Positions 38,214 to 47,922 of a DNA stretch of 64,000 nt are shown here, piece after piece. Source of the stretch: Dehalococcoidia bacterium (GTDB lineage: Bacteria > Chloroflexota > Dehalococcoidia > Tepidiformales > Tepidiformaceae); assembly GCA_022824925.1 (NCBI GenBank), contig JAJDYW010000038.1, forward strand, positions 1 to 64,000. Reading direction: 5' to 3'. Numbering within the stretch: position 1 is the first letter of the stretch; each line of letters starts with the position of its first letter. The translations under genes and the position numbers were made by a program. The notes below the pieces were generated by a model. That model searched no databases. It was not told the DNA's origin and was given only the letters and a program-made list of their open reading frames with translations.

Positions 38214-39692
38214 GTGATCCGTAGCAACGTCACCGTCGGCGGCGGGAACGCCGTGACCCGCACCCTCTCATCGCTCCAGGAGCGGGAGTTCGCCTGGTAC
38301 TTCGCCGGGAACTCCGCCTTCTTCATGGCCATGCAGATGCAGTTCGTCCTGCGCGCGCAGCTTGCCTACGACCTCTCCGGCGGGCAGGCCTCGAAGCTGG
38401 GACTGGTCACGCTCGGGGCCTCCATCCCGATGATCTTCGTGGCGCCCCTCGGCGGTCTCATCGCCGACCGCGTGAACAAGCGCACGTTGCTCATCGTGAC
38501 GCAGACGGCGGCGGCCCTCGTCAGCCTCCTGACGACGGTCCTCATCCTCACCGACCTGATGGCGTTCTGGTACCTCTTCGTGCTGGCCTTCTCGGCGGGG
38601 ACGATCTTCTCCCTGAATATGCCCGCGCGGCAGGCGCTCGTGCCCCAGCTCGTACCGCAGCACAAGCTGATGAACGCCATCTCGCTGCAGATGAGCGGGA
38701 TGAACCTGACGCGCATCATCGCGCCCGCGCTGGCGGGCCTGCTGATCGCCCCGCTCGGCGCTATCCTCCCGGGCCAGGACGCGGGCGTGGGCTGGGTCTA
38801 CCTGCTGACCTTCTGCCTGTTCACGGTCGCGGTCGCCTCCGAGTTCCGCCTGCCCAGCCACGGCATGCAGGCCAACACGGAGGAGGGCGAGAGCTTCGTC
38901 GACGGGCTCGTGGGCGGGTTCAGGTACGCCGCCGCGACTCCCGTCATCATGATGCTGCTCGTCGCGGGCATGCTGATGCCCTTCTTCGCCTTCCCCGTCC
39001 AGGTCATGCTCCCCATCTTCGCGGAGGACATCTTCGGGCAGACGGGGGGGTTCGGCTTCGGCCTGCTGATGGCTGCGGGGGGAGTCGGCGGGCTCATCGG
39101 TACAATCGTCTCCGCCAACTTCGACCGGCTCCCGAACAAGGGGCAGATCATGTTCGTCGGGGCCGTGATCATGGCCGGCTTCCTGATCGCCTTTGGTTCG
39201 ACCACCATCTTCGTGCTGGGGCTCGTCTTCATCGCGGCCAGTAACATCGGGCAGATGCTCTTCATGTCCGCCAACAACACGGCCGTGCAGACGATCGCGC
39301 CGGAGGACCTCCGCGGCCGCGTGATGTCGATCATGATGATGTCGTTCGGGGTGATGCCCATCGGCGTGCTGCCTCTTACCTTCGCGGCGGACAGCATCGG
39401 CGCGCCCGATACGGTCAGGTTCGCCTCGGCGCTGCTGCTCGTCGTGCTCGCCATCGCCTTCGTGGCCGTGCCGCGCTTCCGCAACCTGCGCATCGATGTG
39501 CTCCCCCAGGCCGAGCTCTCCCCCGTGCGGGCGGCGACGCTCGTGGCGGAGGGCAAGATCTCGCAGGCGGAGGCCGATCGCCTGACGGGCAGGCTGCGGC
39601 GTACGCCCCTGCCCGAGGGCGTCGGGCGCAAGCGCTCCGCCGGGGACGCAGCCGAGATCCCGGAGGGGGCCACGCCCGCGCCGCCGCCATGA
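38214..39692 (+). CDS. MFS transporter
   Basis: GNSAFFMAMQMQFVLRAQLAYDLSG, PLGGLIADRVNKRTLLIVTQ; 12 TM pattern; start uncertain. Confidence 0.88.
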   Translation: MIRSNVTVGGGNAVTRTLSSLQEREFAWYFAGNSAFFMAMQMQFVLRAQLAYDLSGGQASKLGLVTLGASIPMIFVAPLGGLIADRVNKRTLLIVTQTAAALVSLLTTVLILTDLMAFWYLFVLAFSAGTIFSLNMPARQALVPQLVPQHKLMNAISLQMSGMNLTRIIAPALAGLLIAPLGAILPGQDAGVGWVYLLTFCLFTVAVASEFRLPSHGMQANTEEGESFVDGLVGGFRYAAATPVIMMLLVAGMLMPFFAFPVQVMLPIFAEDIFGQTGGFGFGLLMAAGGVGGLIGTIVSANFDRLPNKGQIMFVGAVIMAGFLIAFGSTTIFVLGLVFIAASNIGQMLFMSANNTAVQTIAPEDLRGRVMSIMMMSFGVMPIGVLPLTFAADSIGAPDTVRFASALLLVVLAIAFVAVPRFRNLRIDVLPQAELSPVRAATLVAEGKISQAEADRLTGRLRRTPLPEGVGRKRSAGDAAEIPEGATPAPPP

Positions 39693-40699
39693 CCACCCTC
39701 AGCGTCCTCGACCAGTCACCCGTACGCCGCGGGGCCACCCCCGCGGATGCCCTCGCCGAGACGGTGCGGCTGGCGCAACTCGCCGACCGGCTCGGGTACG
39801 AGCGTTACTGGGTAGCCGAGCACCACAACACCTCCGCCCTCGCCTCGACCGCCCCGGAGGTGCTCATCGGGCACATCGCCTCGCAGACGGAGCGTATCCA
39901 CGTGGGCTCCGGCGGGGTCATGCTGCCCCACTACAGCGCCCTCAAGGTGGCGGAAGCCTTCCGGCTGCTGGAGACGCTCCACCCCGGCCGCATCGACCTC
40001 GGCATCGGGCGGGCGCCCGGCAGCGACGCCCGCACCGCCCGGGCGCTGGCCCCCAGCGGCGTGCCCATGGATCTGCGCGAGTTCCCCAACCAGCTCCTCG
40101 ACCTGTACGGCTTCCTCGCGGACGACTTCCCGCCCGACCACGAGTACCACGGCATCAGGGCGATGCCCCGCCCGGAGGCCATGCCCGCCCTCTGGCTGCT
40201 CGGCTCGAGCGACGTCAGCGCGGGCTACGCAGCCGAGCTGGGCTGGCCCTTCTGCTACGCCCACTTCATCAACTCGCACCGCGCCGACACCGCCCTCGAC
40301 GCCTACCGCAAGCTCTTCGCGCCCTCGCCCGTGGCGAGCGAGCCGCGCGCCTCCATCGCGGTCTCGGCGCTCGTCGCGGAGACCGAGGAGGAGGCGGAGT
40401 TCCTGAGCTGGAGCCGCTGGGGCTGGCGCCTGATGGGAACCGCGGGCCGCGGCGGCATCCCCCCGCCCGAGGAGGCGCTCGCCTTCAACTACACCGAGCC
40501 CGAGCGCGAATACCTCGAGGTGCTCAAGCGCCGCTCCCTCTACGGGAACCCGGAGCAGGTCCGCGAACGCCTGCTGACCATGGGCGAGCGCTACGGCGTC
40601 GACGACTTCGTCGTCGTGACCATCACCTACGACTACGGGGCGCGCCTGCGCTCGTACGAGCTACTGGCCGATGCCTTCGGCATGGAGCCGCGCGCTTAG
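39689..40699 (+). CDS. LLM-class flavin-dependent oxidoreductase
   Basis: LSVLDQSPVRRGATPADALAETVRLAQLADRLGYERYWVAEHHN; GRIDLGIGRAPGSD. Confidence 0.93.
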   Translation: MTTLSVLDQSPVRRGATPADALAETVRLAQLADRLGYERYWVAEHHNTSALASTAPEVLIGHIASQTERIHVGSGGVMLPHYSALKVAEAFRLLETLHPGRIDLGIGRAPGSDARTARALAPSGVPMDLREFPNQLLDLYGFLADDFPPDHEYHGIRAMPRPEAMPALWLLGSSDVSAGYAAELGWPFCYAHFINSHRADTALDAYRKLFAPSPVASEPRASIAVSALVAETEEEAEFLSWSRWGWRLMGTAGRGGIPPPEEALAFNYTEPEREYLEVLKRRSLYGNPEQVRERLLTMGERYGVDDFVVVTITYDYGARLRSYELLADAFGMEPRA

Positions 40700-40983
40700 T
40701 CGGCGCCGATCACGACCGTCCACTCGCGGATGCGCCACGACGGCACGAGCCCGTTCGCGACGTACGGGTCCGCGGCCACGAAGGCCTCGACGCGCGCCGG
40801 GTCGTCCACGGCGAAGACGAAGGCGGCGCCGTCGACGGGATCGGCGAAGGCGCCGGCCATCAGCAACTCGCCCCGCTCGCGGTGCTCGTTCGCGAGGGCG
40901 AGGTGGTCGGCGCGGAAGGGCGCGCGTTTCTCGACCACGTTCTCGACGTAGTCGTAGAACAGGACGTAGCGGGTGGCGGGCAT
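40696..40983 (-). CDS. YciI family protein
   Basis: RYVLFYDYVENVVEKRAPFRADHLALANEHRERGELLMAGAFADPVDGAAFVF. Confidence 0.9.
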   Translation of the reverse strand: MPATRYVLFYDYVENVVEKRAPFRADHLALANEHRERGELLMAGAFADPVDGAAFVFAVDDPARVEAFVAADPYVANGLVPSWRIREWTVVIGAD

Positions 40984-40986
40984 CGG

Positions 40987-41757
40987 TTATTCCTCCCCGT
41001 GGTGGCGTAGCAGCCGCATGAACTCATCGTCGCCATCGAGCAGCGCCAGTCTCGCGTCGCCCGCGGCCTCGGCGGCGTAGTCGGGTTGCCGGTCGATCGC
41101 GTTCCGCAGGTGGCGGAGGACGGCCTCGCGGTCGCCCAGGCCGGCGGCGGCCTGCGCCGCCCCATAGTGCGAGGCGGCGTCCCCGGGCGCGAGCCGCGCA
41201 GCTTCCTCGAAGCTGGCGAGGGCCTCCGCGTGGGCCGATGTCTCGAGCTCCGCCTGCCCCCGGTTCGCGACGACGGTCGCGTCCCCGGGATTCAGCGCCA
41301 GCGCCCGCTGGAAGTCGGCCAGGGCCTCCTCCGGCTCCGCGCGGTAGAGGCGCAGCATCCCCCGGTTGTTGAACGCGTCCGCGTCCTCGGGCGTCAGGGC
41401 GAGGGTGGCGTCGTAGTCGGCCAGGGCCTCGTCGAACTCGCCCAGGCGCGTGTGGGCGTGGGCGCGGTTGTAGAGGGCGCCCGGCAGGTCGGGCGCCTCC
41501 TTCAGGGCGCGGGTATAGCGCTCGATGGCAAGCTCGAACTGGCCCACGTTGAAGTAGACGTTCCCCTCGTCGAGGTAGCTGGCGGCCGTGCGCATGCGAT
41601 CCCCGCCGATGACCAGGTCCGCCTCCGGCGTCCCCGGTCCCGTCCGCCCGGGCTCCGGCAGGGGGCGCGCCGCCGGGCGGTCCAGCAGCCGCCAGAAGGC
41701 GGCGACCGCCGCCCCCATCGCCCCCAGCACGAGGAGGGCCCGCAGCAGGCCCCTCAC
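40987..41757 (-). CDS. Tetratricopeptide repeat protein, membrane anchored
   Basis: Repeats such as ALYNRAHAHTRLGEFDEALADYDATLALTPEDADAFNNRGML. Confidence 0.9.
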   Translation of the reverse strand: MRGLLRALLVLGAMGAAVAAFWRLLDRPAARPLPEPGRTGPGTPEADLVIGGDRMRTAASYLDEGNVYFNVGQFELAIERYTRALKEAPDLPGALYNRAHAHTRLGEFDEALADYDATLALTPEDADAFNNRGMLRLYRAEPEEALADFQRALALNPGDATVVANRGQAELETSAHAEALASFEEAARLAPGDAASHYGAAQAAAGLGDREAVLRHLRNAIDRQPDYAAEAAGDARLALLDGDDEFMRLLRHHGEE

Positions 41758-42185
41758 GACTCCTCCCCGCCGCCGCTCTCGGGCTCCGCCGCGCGCTCCA
41801 GCAACGCCTCGGTGACGGCCAGCAGGCCGCTGTAGGCGTAGACCAGGTAGTCCCGCGGGTGGAGGTCGAGCTTGCGCGTCTCCTCCTTGCGGGCCGTCAC
41901 CGGGTCCCAGGAGCCCGTCAGCTCGACGGCGTCGTGGTCGACGCCGAACTCGAGCTCATAGAGTTCGCCGTCCTCGCCGACGACGACGCAGCCGCGCTCG
42001 GGGTCGCCCGCGGGGCCGGGGTCGCACTCGATGGCGTTCGTGAAGAAGGCGTTGGGGAAGGAGGGGAAGGGGCGGAGGGCCGCGCTCGCTTCCTTCAGCA
42101 GGATCTCCAGCTCCGAGGCCGCGCGCTCCAGCACGCGATCGGCCTGCGACTTCCGGGCGAGGCTCTCCCGTTCGTGTTCGTTCAT
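41754..42185 (-). CDS. Hypothetical protein
   Basis: ATGA-type coupling to the TPR gene; no family recognised. Confidence 0.5.
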   Translation of the reverse strand: MNEHERESLARKSQADRVLERAASELEILLKEASAALRPFPSFPNAFFTNAIECDPGPAGDPERGCVVVGEDGELYELEFGVDHDAVELTGSWDPVTARKEETRKLDLHPRDYLVYAYSGLLAVTEALLERAAEPESGGGEES

Positions 42186-42321
42186 GGCGCGCTCCGCACT
42201 CCGCTCTCGCGATCATGCTACGACCGCCGGCGGCCCACGGACCAGACGCTGCCCGCGCCCGCGTTGTGCGCGCCATCACATCGGCTCGGGAGGCGGTTGC
42301 TAGACTACGGCGGAGCCTGCC

Positions 42322-42798
42322 ATGTCACGCCGCCCGCTGACCCGCGCTGACCTCTCCGTCGAGACCTGCTGCTTCGTCTGCGATCCCGCCAACGAGGAGG
42401 GCCTGCACGTCGCCTTCTATCTCGAGGAAGATGTGGGGCGCGTGGTTGCCGAGTACACGCCGCGGGCGGCCCACGAGGGCGCCCCGGAGGTCATCCACGG
42501 CGGCGTCGTGGCCGCCATCCTCGACGACGCCATGGCCTGGGCGGTGAACGTGCTCAGCGGCTCCTTCGGGCTCACGCGGCGGGGCGAGATCGAGTACTCG
42601 CGCATCGTGCGGCCGGGGCAGTCCTACACCGTCACCGCCTGGATCTCGGAGATCGGCCAGCGCCGCGCCGCCACCATCGCCGAGCTGCGGGACGCCGAGG
42701 ACCGCCTCTGCAGCGCGTCGAAGGCCGAGTTTTCCCTCATCTCGCACGACGAGGCGCAGGCCGCCTTCGCGCGCCGGGGCGCTGCGGGAGAGGGCTGA
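42322..42798 (+). CDS. PaaI-family (hotdog) thioesterase
   Basis: EVIHGGVVAAILDDAMAWAV hotdog motif. Confidence 0.88.
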   Translation: MSRRPLTRADLSVETCCFVCDPANEEGLHVAFYLEEDVGRVVAEYTPRAAHEGAPEVIHGGVVAAILDDAMAWAVNVLSGSFGLTRRGEIEYSRIVRPGQSYTVTAWISEIGQRRAATIAELRDAEDRLCSASKAEFSLISHDEAQAAFARRGAAGEG

Positions 42799-43583
42799 TG
42801 CCACCCCGCATCCTCCTCCTGCACGGCTACCTCTCGAATCCGGAGGCCTGGGTTCCCCTGCAGCGCGAGCTGGACGGCGACGCGGACACCTACGCCCCCG
42901 TGCTTCCCGGCTACGGGAACGTGCCCGACCCCGCCGCCTACACGCTCGCGGGGGTCGCAGAGGCCCTCGACGAGGCCGTCGAGGCGTTCCGGCCCGACTA
43001 CCTCCTCGGCCACTCGATGGGCGCACTCCTGGCCCTGGGCGTGGCGCGCCGGCACCCCGGGCGATTCGCACGCGTCGGCCTCGCCGGGCTTCCCGTCTTC
43101 GACACCATCGATGAAGGACTGCGCTTCATCGGCGCCCGCAGCGCCTCTCGCGACGGCTATATGCGGAACCCGGGGAAGGGCCACCTCATGTGCGGCCCGG
43201 CCCACTTCCTGCGCTACCTGTGGGCGCCCCTCACGCACCTCCTGAAGCCCGACTATCCCCTGCCGATGATCCTCGAGATGTTCCACCACACCGCCGATGC
43301 GCACCGGGGAGGCATGGAGGACATCGTCTTCTCCGGCCACGCCCGGCGGCTGGCCCCGGAGATCAGGACGCCCGTCGCCCTCATCCACGGCGACATGGAT
43401 CGCGTCACCCCCCTCGAACCCGTCGTCGACCTCTCGCGGGAACGTGGCTGGTCGCTGCGCATCGCCCACGGCGCCGGTCACGAGCTGACCTTCGCGCGCC
43501 CCGTCGGGACGGCGCGGTGGGTGCGCGAGCGCCTGCTCGCGCCCGTGGCGGTCGACGCCGCCGACGAGGCTGCCTCGGGCTGA
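42798..43583 (+). CDS. Alpha/beta hydrolase (lysophospholipase-like)
   Basis: ILLLHGYLSNPEAWVPLQREL; LLGHSMGALLALGVARRHP. Confidence 0.87.
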   Translation: MPPRILLLHGYLSNPEAWVPLQRELDGDADTYAPVLPGYGNVPDPAAYTLAGVAEALDEAVEAFRPDYLLGHSMGALLALGVARRHPGRFARVGLAGLPVFDTIDEGLRFIGARSASRDGYMRNPGKGHLMCGPAHFLRYLWAPLTHLLKPDYPLPMILEMFHHTADAHRGGMEDIVFSGHARRLAPEIRTPVALIHGDMDRVTPLEPVVDLSRERGWSLRIAHGAGHELTFARPVGTARWVRERLLAPVAVDAADEAASG

Positions 43584-43662
43584 GGGGCGAAGCGCGATCG
43601 TTGCGCTTCCGCTGGAGGCGCGCCTAAGCTCGCGAGCGGGAGCACTTCCAGGAGGATCGGTC

Positions 43663-44199
43663 GTGGAGAACTTCCTGCACATCGCCGCCGTGTGGCTGCA
43701 CGTCCTCGGTATCGCCCTGTTCGTGGGGCCGCAGTTCTTCCTCGCCTTCGCCTGGGTGCCCGCCTCCCGCCGTATCGAGGATCTGCCCACGCGCGTGGCC
43801 GCCATGCGCACGATTACCACCCGCTTCGGCTGGATCGGCGGCATCGGGCTGCTCCTCATCCTCATCGGCGGCTCCTACCTGATCGCCGACTGGCGCGACT
43901 ACCACAACATCGATGGCGGCGCCTTCCTCGACTACCGCTACGGCGTCATCTTCGTCATCAAGATGGTCCTGCTGGTGGTCATGATCATGCTCGTGGGCCT
44001 GCACATGTTCGTCGTGGGACCGAGCCAGGTGGACGCTATGGAGGAGCAGGCCCGTGGCGACGACGTGCCTCCCATCCGCCTGCGCCGCCTGCGCATCACC
44101 TCCATGGCGCTCAGCATCAGCGGGCTCATCGTGACGCTCATCATCATGGGCTTCGGCGTGAGCCTCGGCGCCGCCGAGTACTCCATCCAGCGGTTCTAG
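43663..44199 (+). CDS. CopD-like / DUF integral membrane protein
   Basis: Multi-TM, AVWLHVLGIALFVGPQFFLAFAWVPASRRI. Confidence 0.65.
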   Translation: MENFLHIAAVWLHVLGIALFVGPQFFLAFAWVPASRRIEDLPTRVAAMRTITTRFGWIGGIGLLLILIGGSYLIADWRDYHNIDGGAFLDYRYGVIFVIKMVLLVVMIMLVGLHMFVVGPSQVDAMEEQARGDDVPPIRLRRLRITSMALSISGLIVTLIIMGFGVSLGAAEYSIQRF

Positions 44200-44249
44200 G
44201 CCGCCCGGGCGTTCCGGCGTTTGACCCGTTCCCGACCCGCTGTTTCACT

Positions 44250-44521
44250 AGCGGATAGAGGCGACGACGGAGACGAGTAGCGTCCCGGTCCTGCGCTCAG
44301 CGAGCCCCGGTTGGTGCGAGGGGGCGCTGCAGGCGGACGCGAACATCCCTCCCGAGCTTCCGGCCGAACGCCGGCCCCGCCGGCCAGTAGACCCGGACGG
44401 AGGCCCCCGTTACCGAGGGCGGGAGCGTGATGGCGCTCCGCAGAGTGCCCGCCTCGTGCGGGAAGCAGGGTGGTACCGCGGGCCTCGCGCCCGTCCCTGG
44501 TGCGGGACGGGCGTTTTTCGT
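44250..44521 (+). promoter_or_regulatory. T-box riboswitch leader for ileS (specifier probably ATC, Ile)
   Basis: T-box core AGGGTGGTACCGCG at 44467-44480; cgaacATCcctcccGAG specifier region; CCCGTTACCGAGGGCGGGAGCG (stem III-like); intrinsic terminator directly after. Confidence 0.93.
44488..44518 (+). terminator. Intrinsic terminator of the T-box leader
   Basis: CGCCCGTCCC-tggtgc-GGGACGGGCG followed by TTTTT. Confidence 0.9.
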
Positions 44522-44556
44522 GCCCGTCCCGGCAACCCTCGCCCGGGAGGCCGGAA

Positions 44557-47500
44557 GTGTCCCAGCTCTTCAGACCCGTCGACCCCAGCGTCAGCTTCCC
44601 CGAGCTCGAGACCGGCATCCTCGAGTTCTGGCGTGAGCAGGACGTCTTCCGCCGCAGCATCGAGGAGCGCCCCGAGGACAACCTCTTCGTCTTCTATGAG
44701 GGGCCCCCGACGGCGAACGGACGTCCCGGCGTGCATCACATCATGCCCCGCGTCATCAAGGACCTGTTCGCGCGCTACAAGACGATGCGCGGCTTCCGCG
44801 TGCCCCGCAAAGCCGGCTGGGACACGCACGGCCTGCCCGTCGAGATCGAGGTCGAGAAGGAGCTGGGCCTCAGCTCGAAGCCCGAGATCGAGGCCTTCGG
44901 CATCGCCGAGTTCAACGCGAAGTGCCGCGAGAGCGTCAACCGCCACGTGGGCGACTTCGAGGCGCTCACCGAGCGCATCGCCTTCTGGGCGGACATGGAG
45001 AACCCGTACGTCACCTACGACAACGACTACATCGAGAGTGGCTGGTGGATCTTCAAGCAGCTCTGGGACCACGACCTGATTTACGAAGCCTTCCGGGTTG
45101 CTCCACACTGCACCCGCTGTCAAACCAGCCTGAGCGACCACGAGCTGTCGCAGGGTTACCGCGACGATGTCCCCGACCCCAGCGTCTACGTCAAATTCCA
45201 GTTGACGCCAGAGTCCTGCGAACTCTTGGGCCTCGCGGTGGGCCAGGCCGCAAGCATCGTCGCCTGGACCACCACCCCCTGGACCCTCCCGGGCAACACC
45301 GCCCTCGCCGTGAAGGAGGACGCGACCTACGGCCTCTACGAGCACGAGGGCGAGCGGCTCATCGTGGCGGAGGCGCTCGCAGGGAGTGTTCTAGGGGAGG
45401 CACGTGAGCCGCGCCGCACCCTCCGTGGCTCCGAGCTTGTGGACCTCGTGTACGAGCCCCTCTATCGCCCAGAGACTAGCGCTCCCTTGGGGATGCTCCT
45501 TTTCTTGGAGGAGCAGGAGTCCGGCAAGACGCATCCAGTAGCGAAGTTCGGGTCTGCCATTCCCGACGTGGGGCTGTTTGAGGATGGCGGTCGTCGCTTG
45601 GCAGCAATTGGAAACCCGGACGATGTGGCGGGGTCTCGACGGACCATCCCAGCAGAGCATGTGTCCCTAGACGACGGCACGGGCATCGTGCACATCGCTC
45701 CAGCGTTTGGCGGCGATGACTTCGAGGACGGTAGGAAGCACGGTTTGCTCTTCGTGCGGTCCGTCAATGAGCGAGGTGAAATGGCGGACGGCCTCCCCGG
45801 CGGTGGCACGTTCGCCAAGGACGCCGACCGCGAGGTGATCCGCGACCTCGACGAGCGCGGCCTGCTCCTCCGCAGCGAGCGCATCACCCACACCTACCCC
45901 TTCTGCTGGCGCTGCGACTCGCCCCTGCTCTACTACGCCAAGCCCAGCTGGTACATTCGCACGACGCGCGTCCGCGACCGGCTGCTCTCCGGGAACGACC
46001 GTATCAACTGGCAGCCCGACCACATTAAGCGCGGGCGCTTCGGCAACTGGCTCGAGAACAACATCGACTGGGCCGTCAGCCGCGAGCGCTACTGGGGCAC
46101 GCCCCTACCCTTCTGGGTGTGCGGCGAGTGCGCGAACGTGACCGTCGTGGGTTCACGGGCGGAGCTCGCCGAGCGCGCCGTCGACCGGGCCGCCGCCGGG
46201 GCGCTCGACGACCTGCACCGCCCCTACATCGACGCCATCGCCCTGCGCTGCGACGCCGGCGGCTGCGGCAGCGAGATGCGCCGCGTCCCGGAGGTGGCCG
46301 ACGCCTGGTTCGACAGCGGGGCCATGCCCTACGCGCAGTGGCACTACCCCTTCGAGAACCGGGACGAGTTCGACCGCGCCTTCCCCGCCGACTTCATCTG
46401 CGAGGCAATCGACCAGACCCGCGGCTGGTTCTACACCCTCCACGCCGAGGCCTCGCTGCTGAACGCGGCGGAGGCGACGCCCGAGGAGATCAGCTACCGC
46501 AACGTCATCTGCCACGGCCACATCCTCGACGAGCAGGGCAACAAGATGTCAAAGAGCCGCGGCAACGTGCTCGAGCCCTTCGACCTGCTGGACGAGCTCG
46601 GCGCCGACGCCGTGCGCTGGTACATCTACGCCTCGGCGCCGGTGGGCGCCTCGCGGCGCTTCAGCGTGCGGTTGATGAACGAGAGCCTGCGCCGCTTCCA
46701 GCTCACCCTCTGGAACGTCTACAGCTTCTTCGTCAGCTACGCGAACATCGACGGGCTCGACCCGCGCGAGCGCCCCGAGGGCGAGCCGCCCGAGCTCGAC
46801 CGCTGGCTCCTGAGCGAGCTCAACGCCCTCACCGCGCGCGTCACGGCCGCGCTCGACGACTACGACCCGACGGTCGCCTCGCGCGCCATTGAGGCGTTCG
46901 TCGACGACCTCTCGAACTGGTACGTGCGCCGCTCCCGCCGCCGCTTCTGGCGCGGCGTCTCAGGGGCGGAGGCGGACAAGCGCAGCGCCTACTTCACCCT
47001 GCACACCGCGCTGACGACGGTCGCGCGGCTGCTCGCGCCCTTCACGCCCTTCCTCGCGGAGGAGCTGTGGGGGAACCTCGCGCGGTCGCTCGACGGCGAC
47101 GCCCCCGAGAGCGTGCACCTCGCCGACTGGCCCGAGCCGGTCGCGCTCGTTCCCGGCGGCCGGGTGTTCGTCGACGAGTCGCTGAACGCGGAGACGCAGC
47201 TCGTGAAGCGCGTCGCCTCGATGGGGCGCGCGGCGCGGGCGAAGGCCGCGATCAAGGTGCGCCAGCCCCTCGCGGAGGTGCTCGTCCGCCCGCGCGACTC
47301 GGTCGAGGCGGGCGTGCTCGTCCGCAACGAGGCGCTCCTGCTGGAGGAGCTGAACGTGAAAGCGCTGACCGTGCTCGAGGACGAGTCCGGCATCGTTACC
47401 TTCGATGTGAAGCCGAACCTGCCCGTGCTCGGCCCGCGCCTCGGGCGCGAGGTGGGCGCCGTCCGCTCCGCCCTCGCCGGTCTCGACGCGGGCGAGGTGG

Positions 47501-47922
47501 CGGCCGCCGTGCGAGCGGGCCGCAGCGTACCCGTCGCCGGCCACGATCTGGCCCCCGACGACTTCCTCGTGGAGGTGCGCGAGGGTGAGGGCTACGCGGT
47601 CGTCGGCGAGGCCGGGTACACCGTCGGAATCGCCACGGCCGTCACCCCCGAGCTCGCGGACGAGGGCACCGCGCGCGAGCTGGTGCGCCACATCCAGGAC
47701 CTGCGCCGCGAGGCGGACTTCGAGCTGAGCGACCGCATCACCACCTGGTGTGCGGGCGGCGAGACCGTCGAGCGCGTGCTCGCCGCCCACGGCGACTACG
47801 TGAAGGCGGAAACGCTCTCCGTCGAGCTGGTCATGGAGCCACCTCCCGACGACGCGCAGCAGACGGCGTTCACGCTGGACGGCGTCGAGGTGGTCGCGGG
47901 CGTGCGCCGGAGGGACGCATGA
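44557..47922 (+). CDS. ileS: Isoleucyl-tRNA synthetase
   Basis: GPPTANGRPGVHHIMPRVIKD (HIGH region), TTPWTLPGNTAL, KMSKSRGN; GTG start after GGAGG. Confidence 0.96.
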   Translation: MSQLFRPVDPSVSFPELETGILEFWREQDVFRRSIEERPEDNLFVFYEGPPTANGRPGVHHIMPRVIKDLFARYKTMRGFRVPRKAGWDTHGLPVEIEVEKELGLSSKPEIEAFGIAEFNAKCRESVNRHVGDFEALTERIAFWADMENPYVTYDNDYIESGWWIFKQLWDHDLIYEAFRVAPHCTRCQTSLSDHELSQGYRDDVPDPSVYVKFQLTPESCELLGLAVGQAASIVAWTTTPWTLPGNTALAVKEDATYGLYEHEGERLIVAEALAGSVLGEAREPRRTLRGSELVDLVYEPLYRPETSAPLGMLLFLEEQESGKTHPVAKFGSAIPDVGLFEDGGRRLAAIGNPDDVAGSRRTIPAEHVSLDDGTGIVHIAPAFGGDDFEDGRKHGLLFVRSVNERGEMADGLPGGGTFAKDADREVIRDLDERGLLLRSERITHTYPFCWRCDSPLLYYAKPSWYIRTTRVRDRLLSGNDRINWQPDHIKRGRFGNWLENNIDWAVSRERYWGTPLPFWVCGECANVTVVGSRAELAERAVDRAAAGALDDLHRPYIDAIALRCDAGGCGSEMRRVPEVADAWFDSGAMPYAQWHYPFENRDEFDRAFPADFICEAIDQTRGWFYTLHAEASLLNAAEATPEEISYRNVICHGHILDEQGNKMSKSRGNVLEPFDLLDELGADAVRWYIYASAPVGASRRFSVRLMNESLRRFQLTLWNVYSFFVSYANIDGLDPRERPEGEPPELDRWLLSELNALTARVTAALDDYDPTVASRAIEAFVDDLSNWYVRRSRRRFWRGVSGAEADKRSAYFTLHTALTTVARLLAPFTPFLAEELWGNLARSLDGDAPESVHLADWPEPVALVPGGRVFVDESLNAETQLVKRVASMGRAARAKAAIKVRQPLAEVLVRPRDSVEAGVLVRNEALLLEELNVKALTVLEDESGIVTFDVKPNLPVLGPRLGREVGAVRSALAGLDAGEVAAAVRAGRSVPVAGHDLAPDDFLVEVREGEGYAVVGEAGYTVGIATAVTPELADEGTARELVRHIQDLRREADFELSDRITTWCAGGETVERVLAAHGDYVKAETLSVELVMEPPPDDAQQTAFTLDGVEVVAGVRRRDA

